Positions 28,701 through 34,308 of a stretch of 64,000 nt of DNA are shown here, one piece after another. This DNA comes from Actinomyces sp. B33 (lineage in GTDB: Bacteria > Actinomycetota > Actinomycetes > Actinomycetales > Actinomycetaceae): contig NZ_JAMRYR010000001.1 in assembly GCF_028437565.1 (NCBI RefSeq), forward strand, positions 310,001-374,000, given 5' to 3'. Below the pieces are notes generated by a model. The model ran no database searches. It was not told the origin of the DNA and saw only the letters and a list, made by a program, of their open reading frames with translations. The position numbers were made by a program, and so were the translations under genes. Each line of letters opens with the position of its first letter. Position 1 is the first letter of the stretch.

Positions 28701-28871
28701 GTCGAGGGCCACGGGGGCCAGGAGGGCGCGGGCGGAGGCGACGGCGCCGCGCAGGGCGTCGCCCCGGCGGGGCAGTCCGAGGTCGCGGGTGAGCTCGGAC
28801 TGCCAGGAGCTGCCCTGGCCGCCGAGGATCAGCGCGTAGTCGGAGTCGAGGCCGGTGAGGAAGGAGGTCAT
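19716..28871 (-). CDS. fas: Type I fatty acid synthase (bacterial FAS-I)
   Basis: A single 3051-residue multienzyme that builds acyl-CoA from acetyl- and malonyl-CoA in the cytosol. Domains in order: acetyltransferase (GHSQG, S122), FMN-type enoyl reductase (about 390-780; LPGMTPTTVSPEIV, VEDGHSGGHHSWEN), MaoC-like dehydratase (NVSGDFNPIH, H1193), malonyl/palmitoyl transferase (GHSLGEYN, S1409), ACP (NGVSSKRNQLL, pantetheine serine at 1792 or 1793), ketoreductase (VTGAAPRSIAAG; YGEAK, Y2264) and ketosynthase (GACATA, C2697; VSKHDTSTLANDPNEAE; KTVTGHAKGG). The phosphopantetheinyl transferase is separate. All catalytic motifs are present. An alanine/proline-rich linker precedes the ACP. Confidence 0.97.
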   Translation of the reverse strand: MTSFLTGLDSDYALILGGQGSSWQSELTRDLGLPRRGDALRGAVASARALLAPVALDLMTSAPGAVDRVDAILDGAPADSLDTAPAVCVPAIALAQYSALLDLEATGLDLRRSRPAALLGHSQGVLGVEIARALLDSDEERLHGVLAIASLIGVAAQRVARQAGAVSRPSGSPMLSVSGVGAGLVDRALAEAPGAAVGVVNGPEARVLVAAPADLARARAAIEGLVAAHNTALDSHERGGAPLVASFDWLPVDAPFHSPLLAGAVDLVDEWAGRIADSGRALDAALAHDLARAILVDPLDWPARVDDARRRGASWFLDLGPSPVVGRLTAPLLAGTGSGVADASTHEARTGLDDGTLVPEAPVSWDDFAPRLVSLPDGRTVVDTAFTRLTGRSPIVLPGMTPTTVSPEIVAAAANAGHWAEMAGGGQYSEEVFADNLQGLRDLLQPGRTAGFNTMFFDRFMWNLQFGVQRIVPKARRAGAPIDAVTIAAGIPEPDEAADLIAQLADDGFTHLCLKPGTVEQIHACLDIADANPGTTLILQVEDGHSGGHHSWENLDDLLLATYPRIRATPGVVLAVGGGIGTPADAARYITGRWSTDHGRPAMPVDAVLVGTATMACLEARTSPQVKRLLVETPGVGGDGWVGRGLTAGGMTSGQSHLDADMHEIENSSSRASRLIHEIGGDPDALRERRDELVDALSRTAKPYFGDLEEMTYAQWAERVVDLSFPWADWTWADRVLDLFHRIEARLADADHGDVETLFASADDLDDAPAALAALLDAYPRARTTPVAPADAAWFPVLCRKHHKPMPFVPALDADLARWWGTDTLWQAQDARFDADAVRIIPGPRSVAGIDRVDEPIGELFARFEAAVADEVAAGGGRPEPAWSRLAGAASAEEFLRAVPSIEWASNLVANPARTMPESTSVVVDGAGASIVVHCDTAWDRLGADAPHAVREIVLPLTLPEGCATGAVPVVDMERLSSTAYDLLAGAAGVGTTTVNGDRIDRMPRVEPDEGFGTVHDSFTLSADLGGAHAAVTGAALRADLAPIVPDALVGPCWPAIYTALGTAVRDGVPVIEGLVNAVHLDHTVRLDGALPEAGSRVDVVSRCAELSESSAGRVVRVEVALSHEGVPVARLTERFAIRGRVASSQPPSPAPELDGEAGAVDTPRSFLRRAVVTAPADMTAFANVSGDFNPIHTSAAAAGLSGLHAPLVHGMWLSATAQHVVEAAGTSPADAPASPGAVRAVQGPAMRLASWQYRMVGMVDLSDSVEITVERVGLVGGALVVEATCRIDGEVVSIGRGVLDAPRTAYVYPGQGIQRPGMGLDKRSAAAREVWARADRHTRAALGFSIEAIVRDNPTSVRVGDRVLRHPEGILNLTQFTQVALATLAYAQTRDLEARGALVDGALYAGHSLGEYNALAACAGIFPFEKVLEIVYHRGSAMHDLVERDDRGRSDYRMGALRPDQFGLDDAGVRAYVEDLSRSTGEFLQIVNFNLEGRQYAVAGTVAGLDALAADAGRRADLAGGRRPFMLIPGIDVPFHSERLRAGVDPFRARLEELIPQGVDTGALVGRYIPNLVARPFEVTRDFAEAILEVVPSRAVQRLVDSWDEAADDPDTGRVLLVELLAWQFASPVRWIETQRLLMAPSDEGGAGVERVVEIGLGSAPTLANLAERTLALPGRWGDVEVLNCDRDAARVLAEDAIPAPAEAVDQEEPAPDAPVDALPAAEAARPEQAAAPAPAAPAAPASGAVSGAQAPDLPFPASRAVRTLLALSTKIRPEQIDDADTVDTLTNGVSSKRNQLLMDMAAELGVPTIEGAAEASVSDLLVAVDATASSYRPFGPVLSEAIGARARKLLGSAGLPAGHIASRVTGVWGLPQGWADAVSAEILLGTRDADSVRGGALADLPTAASSAADVDALVDAAVARVGEAAGVSVALPGAASDSSGAVVDSAALDELTRKILGPGGVLASQARQTLALLGLDVPASAGEREESLADLAQAVEAELGADWAASVAPAFDAERAVLLDDSWALIREDLARVFAGALDADDIDPARIRGAGRDLADLASWYASHCGDAGRAAFFARAADLAREDADLLFADDTALVTGAAPRSIAAGLVARLLSGGATVVMTSSRVDDARLAYAKDLYRRHGAVGSALWLVPANIASLRDVDALVDWVGAEYAETSGATTTVVKEALRPTLLLPFAAPPVFGRLGEDPHSALAQERLLLWSVERLIHRVAGLDASTDIARRTHVLLPGSPNRGIFGGDGAYGEAKASFDAICAKWRNETGWTERTTLAHPKIGWVKGTSLMGGNDVLVPAAEAAGVHVYTSDEMADRLVDLLTPRARRSAADAVLDVDLTGGLADAGLDLPALAEQQRRALADAPAPREERPAASIRALPGLVRPRLAERLDWGPVSTPLDDQVVVVGIGEVGAWGSGRTRAEAENADSDIDLTAAGVLELAWMTGLVHWSQTPAPGWYDAADAPVDEADVYDRFRDEVVARAGIRPLSDDGFLVDGGSDDEATVYLDSDQEFAVRDEADARAYEAADPARTRVRRDPATGEWLVRKTAGSAVRVPRRATLSRSVGGQMPDDFDPTRWGVPAAMVEALDRMAVWNLVTAVDAFLSSGFTPAELLAAVHPADVSSTQGTGIGGMESLRQVFLSRFLGEDRPQDILQEALPNVVAAHTMQSYIGGYGQMIHPVGACATAAVSVEEGVDKILLGKSDFVVAGGIDGVSVESLTGFGDMNATAESAALERRGITSRHFSRAGDRRRAGFLEAEGGGTVLLARASVAADLGLPVLAVVAYARSFGDGAHTSIPAPGLGALAAGRGGSRSALSRSLEALGSGVDDVAVVSKHDTSTLANDPNEAELHSRLSRALGREPGNPLHVISQKTVTGHAKGGAALFQIGGLVDVFTRQTIPGNRSLDCLDPQMRGFTPLVWLRRPLDMSARPVRASVLTSLGFGHVSALIALVHPSAFESRLADERGADEAARWRARAGERLARGRRRLERGMIGRADLFTPVDGRRLPEGDAHEAEAAMLLDPSARLGADGVYGGARR

Positions 28872-28928
28872 GTCGGGTCCGTTCGTCGGGAGGGGTGGAG
28901 CCGGGGGCGCGGCGGGGTCACACAGGGG

Positions 28929-30518
28929 TCACATGGGGGCGTTGTCGTGGATTCTCGGACTGGGGGCGGGCCGCTCCTTGCGGATGAGGAGCGAGAGGGA
29001 GCGGCAGATGGCCTCGCGGGTCCGGCCCGGCTCGATGAGGCCGTCGAGCTCGCCGTTGCGCAGGGAGAGGTTCGGGTTGACCGAGTGCTTGTCGTAGAGC
29101 TCCTGGTATCGGGCCCGCTGCTCGGCGACGTCCCTGCCCTGCGAGCCGGCCTTGGCCAGTTCCCGCCGGAAGACGATGTCGACGGCGCCCTCGGAGCCCA
29201 TAACCGCGATCTGGGAGGACGGCCAGGAGAAGTTAACGTCGGCCCCCAGGGATTTCGAGCCCATGACGATGTAGGCGCCGCCGAAGGCCTTGCGCACGAT
29301 GATCGTCACCATCGGCACCGAGGCGGTGGCGTAGGCGGTGATGAGCTTGGCACCGCGCCGGATGATGCCGGCGCGCTCCTGCTCGGAGCCGGGCCGGTAG
29401 CCGGGGACGTCGACGAGGGTGACGATCGGCAGGGAGAAGGCGTCGCAGAACTGGACGAATCGGGCGGCCTTCTCCGACGCGTCGACGTCGAGGGTCCCGG
29501 CGTCGTTGAGCGGCTGGGAGGCGACGACGCCGGCGGGGCGGCCCTCGAAGCTCGTGAAGCCGATGAGGACGGAGGGGGCGAAGAGCGGCTGGACCTCGAG
29601 GAACTCCTCGTTGTCGGCGATGGCCTCGATGACGTCGACCATGTCGTAGGCCTGCTTGGGGGACTCGGGGACGAGGTCGCCGACGCGCTCGGGGGCCGAG
29701 GGCGCGCAGGTCGCGGGGTCGTAGGCGAATCGGGGGGGCTCCTCGCTGCAGTGGGAGGGCAGGTACGACAGGAGGGTGCGCGCGTAGTCGAGGGCCTCGG
29801 CCTCGTCCTCGGCGAGGAAGTGGGCGACGCCGGAGATCGTGTTGTGCAGGTCCCCGCCGCCGAGGTCCTCCTGGGAGATCTCCTCGCCGGTGGCGGCTTT
29901 GACGACGGAGGGGCCGGTGACGAACATGTACGACGACCGCCTCGTCATGATGATGAAGTCGGTGAGGGCCGGGCCGTAGACGGCGCCGCCCGCGCAGGGC
30001 CCGAGGATCAGGGAGATCTGGGGGACGACGCCGGAGCACTCGGTGGTCTTCTTGAAGATCCTCCCGTACTGGGCCAGGGCGGTGACCCCCTCCTGGATGC
30101 GGGCGCCGCCCGAGTCGAGCATCGCGATGATCGGGATGCGCAGGGAGAGCGCGGCGTCCATGAGGTGGAGGATCTTATCGCCCTCGACCTGCCCGAGGGT
30201 CCCGCCCATGACGGAGAAGTCCTGGGAGTAGACGGCGACGGGCCGCGAGTCGATGGTGCCGATGCCGGTGATGACGGCCGATCCGAGGGACCCCTTGACG
30301 ATGTCGCCCCCGGCGAAGCGGTTGAGCTCGGTGAAGGACCCGTCGTCGAGGAGGGCGGCGATGCGCTCGCGCGCGGTCTGGCGGCCGTGGGGGTGCTGGC
30401 GGGCGCGGGCCCGCTCCTCGGCGGCGGTGACGACGCTGCGGTTGTGCTCGACGAAGTTCGCGCGGGAGACGATGCCGGTGTCGGCGTCGTCCTCGGTGAG
30501 GATCTGCTCGGGGGTCAT
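28929..30518 (-). CDS. accD: Acyl-CoA carboxylase beta (carboxyltransferase) subunit
   Basis: Moves the carboxyl group from carboxybiotin onto acetyl-CoA (or propionyl-CoA), making malonyl-CoA for the synthase. The 529-residue protein has the N and C crotonase-like halves: IPIIAMLDSGGARIQEGV and GPCAGGAVYGPALTDF form one oxyanion site, PGYRPGSEQERAGIIRRGAKL and RKAFGGAYIVMGSK the other. Overall it resembles actinobacterial AccD/PccB. The start overlaps the accA3 stop by ATGA; fas starts 57 bases downstream. Operon context favours acetyl-CoA as substrate, though propionyl-CoA cannot be excluded. Confidence 0.94.
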   Translation of the reverse strand: MTPEQILTEDDADTGIVSRANFVEHNRSVVTAAEERARARQHPHGRQTARERIAALLDDGSFTELNRFAGGDIVKGSLGSAVITGIGTIDSRPVAVYSQDFSVMGGTLGQVEGDKILHLMDAALSLRIPIIAMLDSGGARIQEGVTALAQYGRIFKKTTECSGVVPQISLILGPCAGGAVYGPALTDFIIMTRRSSYMFVTGPSVVKAATGEEISQEDLGGGDLHNTISGVAHFLAEDEAEALDYARTLLSYLPSHCSEEPPRFAYDPATCAPSAPERVGDLVPESPKQAYDMVDVIEAIADNEEFLEVQPLFAPSVLIGFTSFEGRPAGVVASQPLNDAGTLDVDASEKAARFVQFCDAFSLPIVTLVDVPGYRPGSEQERAGIIRRGAKLITAYATASVPMVTIIVRKAFGGAYIVMGSKSLGADVNFSWPSSQIAVMGSEGAVDIVFRRELAKAGSQGRDVAEQRARYQELYDKHSVNPNLSLRNGELDGLIEPGRTREAICRSLSLLIRKERPAPSPRIHDNAPM

Positions 30519-32365
30519 GGCCGCTCCTCGGGGTCGATGGCGACGAGGACGTCGCCGGGGTGGACGGTGTCGCCGACGGCGACGCGGATGGAGGAGGCGG
30601 TCCCGGCGACGGGGGCGTACACGGGCTTCTCCATCTTCATCGATTCCAGGACGACGGCGAGGTCGCCCTGGGCGAGGGCGTCGCCCTCGCCCAGGGCGAT
30701 GCGCACGACGGTGCCCTGGATGGGGGCGAGGACGTCGGTGGACGAGTCGGAGGCGTGGGCGGCGCGGGCGCGGTGGCGCCGGGTGGGTTGGCGGCGGACG
30801 GCCCCGGGGTCGGCCGGGACCGCCCCCAGGAGGCGGGAGGGGACGCGCAGGCGGGTGCGGCGCCCGTCGATCTCGATGACGAGCTCCTCGGTGGGCAGGT
30901 CGACGCTCCGGGCCCCGACGGGCTCGCGCGGGTCGGGCGCGGGGCGCGCGAGGCCCGCGGTGTCCGCGGCGACCTCGTCGAGGAGCCCGATGTCCTCCAG
31001 CCACGTCGTGTGGACGCGCAGGCCGCAGTCGGGCCCATCGGGTCGGGACGCGGCCCCGGGGGTGTCGGGGCCGGTGAAGTCCGGGTGGGAGACGATCCTC
31101 GACAGGAGGGGGGCGGGGGTGGCCAGGCCCTGGACCTCGACCTCGTCGATGGCCCGGCGCAGGCGGGCGAGAGCCTGGTCCCGGGTCGGCGCCCAGACGA
31201 CGAGCTTGGCGATGAGGGAGTCGAAGCCTGCGCCGATGGCGTCGCCGGCCCGCACGAAGGAGTCGATGCGCACGCCGGGGCCGCCGGGCCAGGTCATCGA
31301 CCGGATCGTCCCGGTCGTCGGCATGAGGGAGTCGGCGGGGTCCTCGGAGGTGATGCGCACTTCGAGGGCGTGACCACGGGTCGGCAGGGGCTCGGTGAGG
31401 GGGGCGCCCTGGGCGAGGAGGAGCTGCTCGCGGACGAGGTCGATGCCGACGATCTCCTCGGAGACGGTGTGCTCGACCTGGAGGCGGGGGTTGACTTCGA
31501 GGAAGTAGGCGCGCCCCGAGGGGTCGACGAGGAACTCGCAGGTGCCCGCGCCCACGTAGTCGACGGCGTCGAAGAGGGCGCGCGAGGAGGAGGCGAGGAG
31601 GTCCTCGACGCCGGCGGGCAGGTGGGGGGCGGGGGCCTCCTCGACGACCTTCTGGTTGCGCCTCTGGACGGAGCAGTCGCGGGTCGAGACGACGCGGAAT
31701 CCGCCGTCGGCGGCGCGCGCGCACTGGGTCTCGACGTGGCGGGCCCGCAGGACGGCCTTCTCGACGAAGCAGCCAAGCATCGAGGCGCCGTCGGGCAGGT
31801 CGCGGAAGTACCGACGGGCCGCGTCCTCGTCGTCGAGGCGGGTGATGCCGCGCCCGCCCCCGGAGTCGGCGCGCTTGATGAGGACGGGGTACCCCTCGTC
31901 GGCGGCGAAGGACAGGACGCGGTCGCGGGCGGCGCCCGGGTCGGCATCGAGGGCGTCGCCGGGGATGACGGGGGCGCCGACGTCGACGGCGAGGGCGCGG
32001 GCGCGGATCTTGTCGCCGAGGGCCTCGATGGCGTCGGCGCGCGGGCCGACCCAGGTCAGGCCGGCGTCGGCGACGGCCCGTGCGAAGGCGGGGTCCTCGG
32101 AGAGGAACCCGTAGCCGGGGTGGACGGCGTCGGCGCCGCCGACCCGGGCGGCCGCCAGGAGGGCGTCCGCGTCGAGGTGGGCGGAGGGGGCGGCGCCGAT
32201 CCGGTGGGCCTCGTCGGCGAGGTCGACGTGGAGGGAGGCGGCGTCGGGGTCGGTGTAGACGGCGACGGAGGGGATGCCCATGTCGCGTGCGGTGCGGATG
32301 ATCCTCACGGCGATCTCGCCGCGGTTGGCGACGAGGAGGCGTCGGATGGGGCGGTGCGCGCTCAT
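30515..32365 (-). CDS. accA3: Acyl-CoA carboxylase alpha subunit (biotin carboxylase with BCCP)
   Basis: A 616-residue fused subunit that carboxylates its own biotin using ATP and bicarbonate. The biotin carboxylase part (about 1-450) starts LLVANRGEIAVRIIRTARDMG, has ADSGGGRGITRL as ATP-grasp loop and FLEVNPRLQVEHTVSE as catalytic signature. A linker leads to a C-terminal biotinyl domain with ESMKMEKPV; K577 is the biotin site. Start overlaps birA (ATGA at 32362-32365) and the stop overlaps accD, so birA, accA3 and accD are tightly coupled. Confidence 0.95.
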   Translation of the reverse strand: MSAHRPIRRLLVANRGEIAVRIIRTARDMGIPSVAVYTDPDAASLHVDLADEAHRIGAAPSAHLDADALLAAARVGGADAVHPGYGFLSEDPAFARAVADAGLTWVGPRADAIEALGDKIRARALAVDVGAPVIPGDALDADPGAARDRVLSFAADEGYPVLIKRADSGGGRGITRLDDEDAARRYFRDLPDGASMLGCFVEKAVLRARHVETQCARAADGGFRVVSTRDCSVQRRNQKVVEEAPAPHLPAGVEDLLASSSRALFDAVDYVGAGTCEFLVDPSGRAYFLEVNPRLQVEHTVSEEIVGIDLVREQLLLAQGAPLTEPLPTRGHALEVRITSEDPADSLMPTTGTIRSMTWPGGPGVRIDSFVRAGDAIGAGFDSLIAKLVVWAPTRDQALARLRRAIDEVEVQGLATPAPLLSRIVSHPDFTGPDTPGAASRPDGPDCGLRVHTTWLEDIGLLDEVAADTAGLARPAPDPREPVGARSVDLPTEELVIEIDGRRTRLRVPSRLLGAVPADPGAVRRQPTRRHRARAAHASDSSTDVLAPIQGTVVRIALGEGDALAQGDLAVVLESMKMEKPVYAPVAGTASSIRVAVGDTVHPGDVLVAIDPEERP

Positions 32366-33138
32366 GCGTGGACTCCTGATGGGGGTCGGGGGCCGGTGGA
32401 CGAGGGCAGGTCGACGTCGCCGACGGCGATCCGTATGGGGCGGGAGTCGGCGTCGAGGGCGAGGAGGGCCCCGTCGTCGTCGACGCCGGTGGGGCGCACG
32501 TCGAGGCGGGCGCCGTCGGGCAGGCGGACGGAGCAGGGGGCGTCGGGACGGGCGAGGAGGCGCTCGTAATCGCGCTTCCAGGCGGGGCGGTCGGCGGCGA
32601 GGAGGCGGGCGAGCCCGTCGCGGATCGCGAGGATCAGGGACTCGGCGGTCTCGTCGCGGTCGGCGCCGGCCAGGTCGAGGGCGCCGGCCAGTGGCCCGGC
32701 GCCGGAGGGGACGGTGCCGAGGTTGAGGCCGATGCCGACGCCGACGCGGTGGAGGGGGCGCAGGGCTGTCGGGGAGTCGATGTGCTCGCAGAGGATGCCG
32801 GCGACTTTGCGGCCGTCGACGAGGACGTCGTTGGGCCATTTGAGGCGGGGGCGGTGGCCGAGGTCGGCGATGGCGGCGGCGACGGCGAGGCCGGCGACGG
32901 GGGTGGTCCATGAGAGGTCGGCGTCGGGTACGTCGACGAGGACGGCGAGGAGGAGGGACCCGGGGTCGTCGGCCCAGGCGCGCCCGGAACGCCCCCGTCC
33001 GCCGGTCTGGTGGCGGGCGACGACGGTCGTCAGGGGCGCGGGGCCGGGGGCGTCGCGGGCGATCCGGGCGAGGACCGTCAGGGCGGAGTCGACGGTGCCG
33101 TAGCGCAGGATCGGCGCGCTGGTCTCTGGTCTGCTCAT
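32362..33138 (-). CDS. birA: Biotin--[biotin carboxyl carrier protein] ligase
   Basis: Activates biotin as biotinyl-AMP and attaches it to K577 of the neighbouring carboxylase. The 258-residue enzyme lacks the DNA-binding domain of E. coli BirA, so it is a monofunctional type. ATP/biotin-binding motifs GGRGRSGRAW, LKWPNDVLVDGRKVAGIL and GVGIGLNLG are intact, followed by a small C-terminal SH3-like domain. ATG at 33138 heads the predicted lipid operon; the 103-base upstream spacer holds a GC-rich palindrome (GGGCCCCCCGGGCGGGGCCC) and an AT-rich stretch that should contain the operon promoter. Confidence 0.94.
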   Translation of the reverse strand: MSRPETSAPILRYGTVDSALTVLARIARDAPGPAPLTTVVARHQTGGRGRSGRAWADDPGSLLLAVLVDVPDADLSWTTPVAGLAVAAAIADLGHRPRLKWPNDVLVDGRKVAGILCEHIDSPTALRPLHRVGVGIGLNLGTVPSGAGPLAGALDLAGADRDETAESLILAIRDGLARLLAADRPAWKRDYERLLARPDAPCSVRLPDGARLDVRPTGVDDDGALLALDADSRPIRIAVGDVDLPSSTGPRPPSGVHA

Positions 33139-33241
33139 CGGCTACCAGCGTGGGCCCCCCGGGCGGGGCCCTCAAATACGGTGCGGTATATTCGGCGTTT
33201 TCTCGCGGGAAAGTCGTCGTCTTTTTATTTCAAGTTTCCAA

Positions 33242-34036
33242 CTATCCGGGATGACGCGGCCCCTTCCCCGCTTCGGGTGCGACCTCCCCCACGGGCTCGG
33301 AGGAGGCGTAGAGGATCTCGAGGACGACGTCGAGGACCTCGCGGGCGGAGGAGTCGCGCACGGGGACGGGTCCCGCCTCGGGCCGGGCGGGACCCGTCGA
33401 GCGCGAGCGGGGGCCGACGACCTCGCGCCAGGCGGCGACGCCCGCGGCGCGCATGACGATGCCGATGACCGAATGGGTCATCGCCCGCTGGTTGCGGGTC
33501 AGGCGCCGTCCCGCCGCTTCGAGGATCCATTCGAGGACGTAGCCGAGCTCGTCGACGAAGGCGAGGTTGATGTCGAGGAGGCGCTCGCCCCACTCGGGGT
33601 CGCGGATCGAGCGCATGAGGAGCTCGGAGTGGACGAGGTACAGGGCCTTGTCGATGCCGATGGCGTCCAGGGCCTCGTACAGGAGGGTCTCGATCATCGG
33701 CGCGCGGGGGTCGGCGCCGGCCGCCGCCTCCGGGCGGGGCCGATCATCGGCGCCGTCGATTGTCGGCCCCGCGCCCCGGGAGGGGGCGGCGATCCCGGGG
33801 CGCGCCGCCCAGGCCTCGACGGTCGCGCGCAGGCGGGCGATGAGCCCGTCGTACTCGTCCTCGGCCAGGGCCGCCAGGAGCGAGTCCTTCGACGCGAAGT
33901 TCGAGTAGAAGGCTCCGCGGGTGAATCCCGCGCGCTTGCAGATCCTCTCCAGGCTCGTCGCCTCGACGCCCTCGTCGATGATGATCTGGCGCGTCGCGGC
34001 GATCAGACGGTCCTGCGTATCGATCCTGTTGCCCAT
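33242..34036 (-). CDS. TetR family transcriptional regulator
   Basis: A 264-residue one-component regulator. The N-terminal helix-turn-helix runs DRLIAATRQIIIDEGVEATSLERICKRAGFTRGAFYSNFASKDSLL with standard TetR spacing. The ligand-binding part is interrupted by a proline/alanine-rich stretch (about 80-110). ATG at 34036 has GGAAGGAG. It lies on the same strand 103 bases upstream of birA. TetR proteins such as FasR control FAS-I genes in corynebacteria and mycobacteria, so an acyl-CoA-sensing role is possible, but only position supports it. Confidence 0.88.
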   Translation of the reverse strand: MGNRIDTQDRLIAATRQIIIDEGVEATSLERICKRAGFTRGAFYSNFASKDSLLAALAEDEYDGLIARLRATVEAWAARPGIAAPSRGAGPTIDGADDRPRPEAAAGADPRAPMIETLLYEALDAIGIDKALYLVHSELLMRSIRDPEWGERLLDINLAFVDELGYVLEWILEAAGRRLTRNQRAMTHSVIGIVMRAAGVAAWREVVGPRSRSTGPARPEAGPVPVRDSSAREVLDVVLEILYASSEPVGEVAPEAGKGPRHPG

Positions 34037-34308
34037 CGCGCTCCTTCCGGTCGGGCCCATTGTTCGCCGATGTTTTCGGGGGCACAACCCGGATGAACGC
34101 GGAGGATCCGTCCGGATCGCTCGCGGGACCGGAGGGGATGACCGGTCTTCGCTTCTTCTGAAACCTTGGAAACATGCGAGTGTGAACGTTATCATTATGG
34201 TGGGGCGTCCGACGCGGACGTCGACCGCCCCCAGCGCGGCACACCGCCCGCGCCCGATCCCACCGGCGCCCCTCCCCCACGGCGCCACGATGAATCGAAG
34301 GTGATTCC
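34037..34308. other. Divergent spacer tetR / GH43 gene
   Basis: Holds both promoters. TGAACGTTATCA at 34183-34194, in a locally AT-rich stretch, has an AACGTT core with TGA/TCA ends, loosely like LacI-family operators that control sugar genes. No regulator of that family is nearby, so this is a weak suggestion. Confidence 0.3.

Noticed and set aside
19794-31373. An open frame of more than 3800 codons on the + strand opposite fas and the carboxylase genes
   Set aside because: It is the antisense shadow of GC-rich coding DNA: composition is D/G/R/V/A-rich, no domains appear, and the minus strand genes are fully motif-complete.
34183-34194. LacI operator before the GH43 gene
   Set aside because: The palindrome is imperfect and no LacI-family gene is present; mentioned only in the spacer entry.
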